A stretch of 64,000 nt of DNA. It comes from Parelaphostrongylus tenuis. Lineage: Eukaryota > Nematoda > Chromadorea > Rhabditida > Metastrongylidae. The position numbers were made by a program, and so were the translations under genes. The stretch covers positions 39,620 to 103,619 of the forward strand of contig JAHQIW010004478.1 of assembly GCA_019055375.1 (NCBI GenBank), in the 5' to 3' direction. Positions 56,121-64,000 of the stretch are shown here, in pieces (positions within the stretch are counted from its first letter, which is position 1; every line of letters begins with the position of its first letter). Below the pieces are notes generated by a model. The model did no database searches. It was not told the origin of the DNA and saw only the letters and a program-made list of their open reading frames with translations.

Positions 56121-56439
56121 AATTGTTTTTGCAGAGCACCCCATATTACTGGGAATATTATATGACCATACCACCGCAAGAGGCGGCCAAATTATTGAAT
56201 TTCGACTCATTAATCAATCAGATTGTCTTTTTGTGCTTCTGATATCAAGTATTACGGCATAAATCTTTCAAATTTGATATTATGGCATTTCATGAAGTAC
56301 TATCTCAAACGTGATGCTTTGAACTGCATGCTACGCCACTTCATTAAGAATGGTTTTGTACAAGAATAAGTTTTTTCTTCTTTTTACAACAAAGAACTAG
56401 ATTTTTTCAAGAATGAACTCGCAATGATTTTCGATCATT

Positions 56440-56525
56440 GGTATACTTTTAAAGTTGGGACCCTATCGAGGGGACCTGTATACTTTTAAAGTTGGGACCT
56501 CTTTTAAAGTTGGGACCTCTACCTA
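56440..56525 (+). repeat. Short tandem repeat, about 20-bp unit (duplicate)
   Basis: Counterpart of 2,110-2,195, differing by a few bases. Confidence 0.8.
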
Positions 56526-58190
56526 GATGAGACTTTTTTCTGTCGTTTATTTTTGGTACTAACTTTCTATTATTCGCTTATTACGTACTACTATGAGGAT
56601 TTATATAGCGCTTATGACACTGGACACATGTGCACCGTTTACACCCTTTATGCACATTTCTTTTAATTGAATGCCATCCCTTCATTGCATGATTTTTTCC
56701 GGTTCTTCCGCACTGTACTCCAAAACAAAAGCTCATGGATCTTACTCTTTCCTCAGACAATCCTGGAAATATCCCTTTTTTTCACATCCAATTTTCTTGA
56801 TGCCCATTTTTTGTAGCTCATGAAGCGGGTACATATACCAAACGGAACAACTCGTCTAAAAACCAGTTATGCTTGGAAAATGTTCTGATTAGATGGCCGT
56901 CAACATCAGAAAATGTGAGATCAGACTGCGCACTATCTCCAAAATTTCACACTGCTCACTATTTGAATAATAAAGTCATTATCTCCGGGACTGCGCCTTC
57001 AGAAGTGGTCGATTGAACAGATTGTCAAAATCAGTTTGACCTTCCCACGCTTCGAACAATGAAAAGCTTCCGAAATTCCAGTCAGTACAGTACCGTGTTG
57101 CGCTCAATCACATCGAGAGGATCATGATGAAGAAGTAATTGGTGAGCGGCCAAAGAAGGTGTCGTCACCCGAAATCTTGCCCTAGCCTGTAATGAAGCCG
57201 AAAGATGGACAATGTTGTAACGTTATGCTCAGGTACAAGCAGCCAGTCCAAATCAACAAATTATAATGCCCGATATTTGGGAGTTGTTTGTAGGACAGAC
57301 AATATCTGGGATCATCGATGGAATGACGATGGGAAAGAACGGTATCACTTTCATAAAATAGACGAAAAGAAAGGGCAACAAGAGATAGAAATATTATTAT
57401 TCCTAGAAGGATTTAGTTTCTTCACTGAAAAAATGGATTCTTGGGACGCATCTGCGCTTTCTGTACCAGAAACACTTGAAGCATTCTCTTCGGCAATACG
57501 CTATCTTTTTTGTGATGATGAAGTGTCTAGACTATCTAATTTTTATTATTAAGTTCTAGCATAAATTTTGGCCTGGACTATTGAACACAAAATCTATCAA
57601 CGCAAAATAGTTATTATTGCTCAACAATACTAATTCAAGTATGCGTTATCAGCTTGAACACACTCTCCGAAAAACAAATCAATACCGCGTTTATAGAACT
57701 CGTCATCCTTGTATTCAAACAAACTGCTGTTCTCAATACAGTTGATTGGGGTAGTGGAACTTTTACTCACTCGGAAGTGCTGCAGAGACCGGAATAGGTA
57801 ACAGTCGGACGGCTACAAGAGACGCGACTGCGTAGCGGATGATCCAGCAACTCCCAGCCCAGATGGGTCAACTTCGTTTTTGTCAATTCGGAGACGTGCA
57901 GCCTCGCATTGTCTTCAGCCGTTTGCCTACCACATATCCAGAGGCGTGTCTGACTCGGCCTCTCGTCCGGTCCCACCAATCAAGTCTGTACTCTCTGTAA
58001 AAAACTATAATATGTTCAAATCCTTGGCACACCAATTTAGAGTACATCTCATGTAGTAATACCGTAACATAAGCGGTCAAGCTATATAATTTGTTCATCA
58101 CCATTCATTCAACAACTTGCAAAATATGACCATAGTTTCCAACAATTTGCAACTTCTGACAGCATATTATAACTACATATGATATAGGAA

Positions 58191-58440
58191 GAGCGCAGGT
58201 GGCGCAGAGATGCTCTGCGTCGCACACGAGGTCAGTGGTTGGATTTCGCGCTCATGGCTCACCAAGTCATCCATCCTTCCAGAGTCGGTAAATTTTTACC
58301 AGACTGACCTCCAGCCTTCTCTGAAAGTATAAGCACTCGGTTTCAGCGGGAGGCCACCGCTTGTCGTTTTAAAGGTCAAATTTGCATTCCATCAATTCAA
58401 GCGATGTTAACGATTGAAAACGAATGCATGGCGCGTTCCA
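58191..58440 (+). repeat. tRNA-derived SINE (duplicate of copy 1)
   Basis: Counterpart of 3,861-4,115 with a few indels (for example CACACGAGG for CACACTGAGG). Confidence 0.65.
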
Positions 58441-58946
58441 CAGGGATTGATTGACGCAGAGATCTTTATCCTTGAGCTTTTCTGAAGTGAGGAAGCAAAA
58501 ACAATATTGAATTTCAAAGAATACGACACGTGCAATGATTGCAAGACAAATACAGCGAACACTTGCGAAATATTTGTTAATTGATGACAAACAGCAACTA
58601 TGTATCATCACTGGGGTTACAGCGATGTGCGCGATCATTACACTTTGAGCAAAAGAGCGTTTTACCCTCAACACTTCTAGTATTCGTTTTTTTAGCAAGA
58701 TTTTAAGCATACAAGGAGCTTTTTTCAGCAGACATCTTTTTTATAGCACTCACATCGGTGACGGTTTTTTCGAGAAACCTTTTCGAAAACGGAGTTAGTC
58801 GTCGTTAAGTACAACCGTGTCCGAGATAACTGTCATAAACGCTCCATAAACTCACTATATGTGATCCGTTACTTGTTGGTGCAATGAGTTTCTTGAGCGT
58901 TTAGCAGCAGTATGTTATAGACAAAATGAAAGAGGATTAGCGCGTT

Positions 58947-59640
58947 TCACACCTGAACTTGAAGAAGGAAGTTGCAGATTATGAAGCTAAGAACAGCAAA
59001 ATACACATACCATTTTTTAGTTTGCCTGAAGAATGGAGAGTAGGCAGCCATATGGTCCGTAGGGTCGAAAAACCTCACAATCTTGTTGTAGCATTCAGCA
59101 ACTCTAAACGTCTTCGTGCCCGAATTTAAGTCGGAGCCGGATGCAGTCGAAAGCATTTGAACTTCCCTTGTTAAACCATCAACTACCATCACGTCATTCC
59201 GATTTTGCACTGCTCTCCACTGGCCCTTACGCAGTTTCTTCTTCATGAACTCCTTTGGCATGCCATTCCGGCTCTTCTTGCAGGCTTTGGTCAGGTAGCC
59301 AGGTATGTATTTTTCCACAACAGTTTTTCCTCTAGGGGAACACTGGTGCACCAGTTGTTGGACGTAAAGGTGCCTTCATTGATCTAGCAGGCCCTTCATC
59401 AAATCCATCGCCACTCGTAGCGATGAAGCCCCACCGAACTCCGGAGCTGCATCCGCATCTGTGTAGATGATTGTCGTATATGTTTATCATGTAAACTTAT
59501 ACGTGTAAAATGTCTGCTCCACATGCAGAACCCAAACACCTGTCCTGAATACTCTAAAGAAGTCCAATGGATCTTGACAGACGCTCAATGCGCTATTCTG
59601 CTCACCAACTAGATCGTCTTCGAAGAATTTGAGACTAGGC
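58947..59640 (-). pseudogene. piggyBac-like transposase, broken (duplicate, left)
   Basis: Counterpart of 4,648-5,320. Carries LRKGQWRAVQNRNDVMVV and AECYNKIVRFFDPTDHMAAY. Additional frameshifts relative to the first copy. Confidence 0.7.
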
Positions 59641-59873
59641 GTTAACACGCTATTCGATCATCACTCACTGCTCTGGTGTTGGCTGGTATGGATGATGCTC
59701 TATCGTCTAACTCACTATCCTGAGAGCTATTTGCTTTGGCGGCCTGTTCCATGTCCTCGTTATCATCAGACTACCTAGAACGGACTTCATCGTCGATGTG
59801 TAACTGCAAAAGCATGTCCTACATTTCCTCTATTTCAGACAGAACATTGCTTCCCATTTCATGAATATGAGCT

Positions 59874-60710
59874 ATGGTGGTGTCTTGCACTATGATTGCT
59901 GGAGCATTTCATCCAGGTCTTGCGGGAGTTTCAATGGAGTCACATATCATGCCAAGGCATCGATACAGTGACATCATGGCCCATCTAAATACACTTGACA
60001 ATGATGAAGTCAACATACAGGATAAGCTGTGTAGGATAAGGGAACTGATGGACGTGGTGAATACCAACTGCGTGGTTATGTACAGGCCGGAAAGAGATAT
60101 ATGCACCGGCGAATAGATCGCATCATTCAGAGAAAGAATTGAGCCCCGTCAGCACGCTCATTGCAGAAGGAACAGATTTGGTATGAAGCTTTTCAAGGTC
60201 TGTGGTGAAAGAGGATGCTCATTTTAGACAATGATTTACACAGGTGCGCATACAATTCCGAAACTCGGCTAACCTTTGTCGAAGCATGTGGTGATGGACT
60301 TAATGGAGGGCCTACTAAATCAAGGAAGACACCTTTACGCCAACAACTGGTGCACCACTGTTCTTCTGGCGGAAGAACTGTTGAACAAAAATACATATCT
60401 GACTGCAGCCTGCAAGAAGAGCTGAAAAGGTATACTAAAGGAGTTCATGCAGGAGAAACTGCGTAAGGGCGAGCGAAGAGCCGTGCAAAATCGGAATGGC
60501 GTGATGGTACTCAATGGTTCGACAAGAGAGAAGTGCAGACGTTTTCAACAGCATACTGTCCGAGTAAATTCGGGCACGAAGAAGTTTGGAGTTGCTGAAA
60601 GTTACAACAATAATATGGGGTTTGTGGACCTAATGGACCAGATGGCTGCCTACTCTCCATTCTTCAGGAGTACTAAAAATAATACGTGCATTTGCTACTT
60701 AGCTTCATGA
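59874..60710 (+). pseudogene. piggyBac-like transposase, broken (duplicate, right)
   Basis: Counterpart of 5,527-6,374, with IMPRHRYSDIMAHL, YRPERDICTGE, and ESYNNNMGFVDLMDQ. Small indels shift the start region relative to the first copy. Confidence 0.72.
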
Positions 60711-61299
60711 TGTGCAATTTCCTTTTTCAAGTTCAGGTAAGATACGTGTGTACCCTCTCTCACTCCGCCCATAATGTACAGCTGCTGAAAGCTCACAGAA
60801 CGTCCTGTGTCAGCAAAGATTGAATACCATTCAATGAGTTTAAGGAGGCTATTTATTTCAGTTATGTATGAGACGATTCTCCTTGAACAACCACTACTGA
60901 GTCTCTCGAAAAAGTTTCACGAGGAAACCGTCGTCAATGTGTGTGTCATAGAAAGATGCCGGCTGAAAAAGGCTTCTTTTATGCTTAAACGCTAAAAAAA
61001 AAACAAATTCTGGATTTGTTAAGTGTAAGACGCTTTTCTTCTCAGTGTTATGATCCTGCACATCTCTATAACCCAGCGATGTTACGCAGTTGATACTTGT
61101 AATCAAGAAACAGATATTTCTTAAGTGTTCATCGCATTTGCATTGCAATGATTGTGTTATCGCAATGTTTAAAATGTACTATTGTTTTCGCTTTCTGATG
61201 TTAAGTGGCTTTCGTTTGCTATCCAAACAGCACCACGATAGTCACGCGTCTTCGTGGTCGAAGGGGAAGTTCAATCGAAATTTAATGAGCCCATGAATG

Positions 61300-63180
61300 T
61301 CTACCACATGATTCACCTTTCTTCGCGAATGTCTAAACACAAGGAATAGCTCTATTTTTCAGATCTCGAACATGATTTTATCTGTAAATTGCGTCTGCGA
61401 CGAGTCAAAATTTTCGTGCAAATTATATGGAATGCGGTCTGATTTCAAAAATTATCAGTGAAATGATACTGTGTAGCAATCCAGAGGAAAATCGATGTGA
61501 AATTAATATCCACACACGGCTTTGATAAAATCCTTTGGTATAAGCATTAGTTGAGATTCGCTGACCTGTTACGGTCATTTTACATGCCAGAAGGATTACT
61601 GTGGCGAAACTACTAATTGTTCAGTAAATCAATTGGAACGGCACGAAACCGATACAGCACGAGACTGCTTCAACGCGGAACTCTTGAATACTGAACTGCT
61701 TGATCAGCTTCCATCAGCGTCAGTAAGAAACTTATATTCAGATCGATAATTCTACATCATTGGTGTTACAGACTTCTCACCCCTAGAGCGAATAAATTAG
61801 AGTCTTCCACTCACAAAACGGATGAAATAGAACCTATCATTTGCAAAACGTGTGAAATAGATTTCATGATGCTAAGCGATATGCAAAACTTTTGACTCGT
61901 GTAGTAGTGACACACGCCATCCAGTGTGGTCGTTATTCAGATTGAGAAGGCGGATTCAACTCTCGCCTACTGTCGGAAGTTTACCGTATCACTCAGCATA
62001 TTTAGATGTATAGTAAAGCGTCATAGCACCGTTGTAAGAGCTGTGGAAGAAGAAACATTGCTGCACAAAATAGAATTTATAATGATACACTCGACAATTC
62101 CCGTTAACTTATATGAGACGAGTGCAATTTTTGCTCATTACACTATTTCGATCATTACTTTATGGAGAAATGCACAGTGCAAGGAATGATTCCCAAAATT
62201 GCAAAGCCACTGCACCATTATCGTATTGTTTGTGCTGCATTACTAAATGTATTATGATAGCATTGCATGACGGATAATTCGCAGATCCTATTATTGATAT
62301 CTCGAATTCACTCAACAGAAAAATAGTGATTTATTCCAACTATGCCGAGGTTAATTTTCGAAACTTGATTTCAGTGTCATCCCATACTACACAGCCGAAG
62401 TACATATAAAGAGTATAATACCGAAATTCCGGATGGGAGACAGAGTTTTATGTTTGCCACTAGCAAAAGATAGTGTCGCTTTGACGGTGTTGCGCAGTTC
62501 ACTCTGTTGTATGATTCAGATATGTTCACTCTCAAGTACTAATTCAAGCGATATGTATTTATTACTTTCAAAAAATAGGAAAGGCTATCGGTCAAGATGA
62601 CACTGATTATGAGTTAGAAATATTTTGGACTTCGCATAGGATTTATCACGACATTAAGAAGTAAGATAGATTACTGAAAGTCCTAACATCTACACAAATG
62701 GAATGCCAATTCCCTCTATAAATTGTACAGTGAAAAACTTATTTTGTGTCTTGTCATCGCGATGAACGGGAGAAACTGAAGGCGTTCCACAAACATCGCC
62801 TTCTTGGGGAACTTGAAACGTTTGCGAAGGTGAGCAAGTAAGCCTCTGCTTAGATCCACCTTGTTGGTCTTCTTAACGATTTCAATTTTCTTCTCCTATA
62901 TGATTGCGAACTCCATGAAATTACGAGATTGTGCCTCATTACAATATTTAGTGCATTGATGCAAATATGCTTCTACTAAATCAACTTTGGTACGGTTTGC
63001 ATTTACCTCATTCTTACTGGTGGTCTGTTGAGACCACCTCATTCCGCCTGTTTCTAGACCCATCAGTAAACTCTGTCAAAGTTCTCGCTTCGGCTATCAA
63101 CAGCCTTTAGGTTCAATAAACACATTTTGAGAGTCGGGTCAAAGTGACAGGCTAGTGAGAATATCAAAGCTGAACAAAAA
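61300..63180. other. Non-coding stretch (duplicate of 6,975-8,850)
   Basis: Same content as the first copy; no gene supported. Confidence 0.5.
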
Positions 63181-63667
63181 CGGCTTCTTATTTCTAGAAA
63201 TTGTTGCCAAAAACGTTTGACACTCGAAGTTGTGCTTCCGTTTCCATAATCGATATTGTTCACAAAATTTCTTGAAGAAAACACTTTTGCGTCGGTGTTT
63301 CTTCGACGGCGCGCTTTTTTATTGCTGGGAAAGTTGATATTGTGTCGCTTGCATCGCGCGATGATGAGGATCAAATTGAAGACGTGCCCCCTGGAAACTG
63401 GTGCATTCATTTCAATTTCTCTTTAACTGACTGACCTCATTCAACTAGACCATATTACTAGAAATTTGGTACGCGTTTGACCTCACTAATCGATCATCTT
63501 GTGCATCAGGATAGTGATCTGTCGCAAAATTTTCTTGCAAAAATTTCACTTTCTATCAAACGAGTTCGGAACCCTAAAAATCTATTGCAGAAATAAGCAA
63601 AATTCATGCTCATCCATGTTTTACGATGTTTTCTCAAATTTTAGCAAAAATCAAAATCTTCACAAGA

Positions 63668-64000
63668 ATGGCGAGACGCTGGACCGACCCCATTATAGTT
63701 TGCTGCTGGTCACAGTCTTGACAGTGTCTGGATGTGGAGCGTTGCCTGGAGGCCTAGGTAAAGAGCAAACAGTACAAGAATGCTATGATACCAATGATTA
63801 TCCCACTCTGAATAGAAGTTTATGAGCGTCTAATAGAACCTTGTATTTCTGCTTTCATCAAAACTCGACAATAGTGATTTTGAAGTTTTTTGATAAAAGG
63901 ATTCATTTTCGAAAAAATGTTGAGTAGAAAGTTCCGACATAAAGATGTTCTTTCTAATTTTATGCTACGGAAATTACGGAAATTTCGCTGCAGTGAGCAC
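63668..64000 (+). pseudogene. Secreted nematode-type protein, copy 4, partial and frameshifted
   Basis: Exon 1 starts MARRWTDPII like copy 1 but one A is missing (ATTATAGTTTGC against ATTATAAGTTTGC), so the frame ends in a TGA within the signal peptide. The donor GTAAAG is kept near 63,758. The window ends just after the exon 2 acceptor (CGCTGCAG, about 63,993). If the missing base is a sequencing error the gene could be intact. Confidence 0.55.

Larger units (their letters stand above)
55545..56220. mobile_element. Fold-back element with opposed tRNA-like arms, duplicate of copy 1
   Basis: Left arm 55,576-55,647 (minus), right arm 56,049-56,120 (plus). The spacer has lost bases relative to 1,310-1,500 and the hammerhead-like motif is broken (TCGGCGACCCGCCTTCTCAG keeps only part of it). 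Confidence 0.75.
55190..57560 (+). repeat. Composite repeat family R, duplicate of copy 1
   Basis: Near-identical to 840-3,230, with a cluster of small deletions at 55,650-55,830. Confidence 0.85.
58440..61260. mobile_element. piggyBac-type head-to-head relic (duplicate)
   Basis: Counterpart of 4,120-6,920, with both arms and flanks retained. Confidence 0.7.
54351..64000 (+). repeat. Long direct duplication of 1 to about 9,690
   Basis: Bases 54,351 to about 63,400 repeat 1 to about 9,050 with rare substitutions and mostly one-base indels, many in homopolymers. From about 63,400 to the end the match to 9,050-9,690 is markedly weaker. The left edge lies before the window. It may be a segmental duplication or two haplotypes placed in one contig. 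Confidence 0.95.

Noticed and set aside
1..64000. CRISPR arrays, bacterial operons, rRNA genes
   Set aside because: No regularly spaced direct repeats, no Shine-Dalgarno-linked gene runs and no rRNA-like stretches were seen; the sequence is eukaryotic in character.

Overview
The window looks like intergenic and gene-poor DNA from a nematode, most probably a strongylid (clade V, hookworm-like) worm. It is AT-rich, has no long open reading frames, and has short phase-disrupted exons bounded by GT/AG. It is packed with eukaryotic retroelement relics: an RTE-type LINE, Penelope-like elements (PLEs), piggyBac and mariner relics, and tRNA-derived repeats. The species is inferred from impression only; no search was run.

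Layout. (1) Bases 1 to about 9,050 are a near-identical direct copy of 54,351 to about 63,400; a more diverged match then continues to the window end. The duplicated block holds half of a PLE relic, a composite repeat containing an inverted pair of tRNA-like sequences, a tRNA-derived SINE and a head-to-head piggyBac relic. (2) A small host gene family of secreted-type proteins recurs at 9.3, 26.8, 50.9 and 63.7 kb. Copy 1 is the best preserved; copies 2 to 4 carry a stop, a lost splice donor and a frameshift respectively. (3) At 14.6-21.1 kb two tandem copies of an interspersed repeat lie side by side. The first is split by a full-length but broken 3.36 kb RTE retrotransposon with a 6-bp target duplication. 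(4) 30.5-46.5 kb is a graveyard of RTE, PLE and composite-repeat fragments. (5) 48.4-54.9 kb is the richest part: PLE relics with inverted terminal arms, and seven hammerhead ribozyme (HHR) motifs packed into 2.4 kb.

The most notable material is the set of self-cleaving ribozyme motifs and fold-back elements. I can draw eleven HHR motifs by hand; four (51,076-51,118 minus; 52,249-52,291 plus; 52,830-52,876 minus; 53,373-53,420 plus) keep the whole conserved core. They sit in inverted arms of short elements. One 735-bp HHR-bearing element is flanked by a 13-bp target duplication, and the uninterrupted opposite arm of the host PLE serves as its empty site. Separately, a family of fold-back elements carries opposed tRNA-like cloverleaves with A and B boxes at 1.2-1.8, 12.6-12.9, 39.8-40.0 and 55.6-56.1 kb.

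I find no complete, clearly functional transposase or reverse transcriptase gene, no rRNA gene, no CRISPR array and no bacterial-type operon. Repeat boundaries were set by eye and are good to about 10-50 bases.
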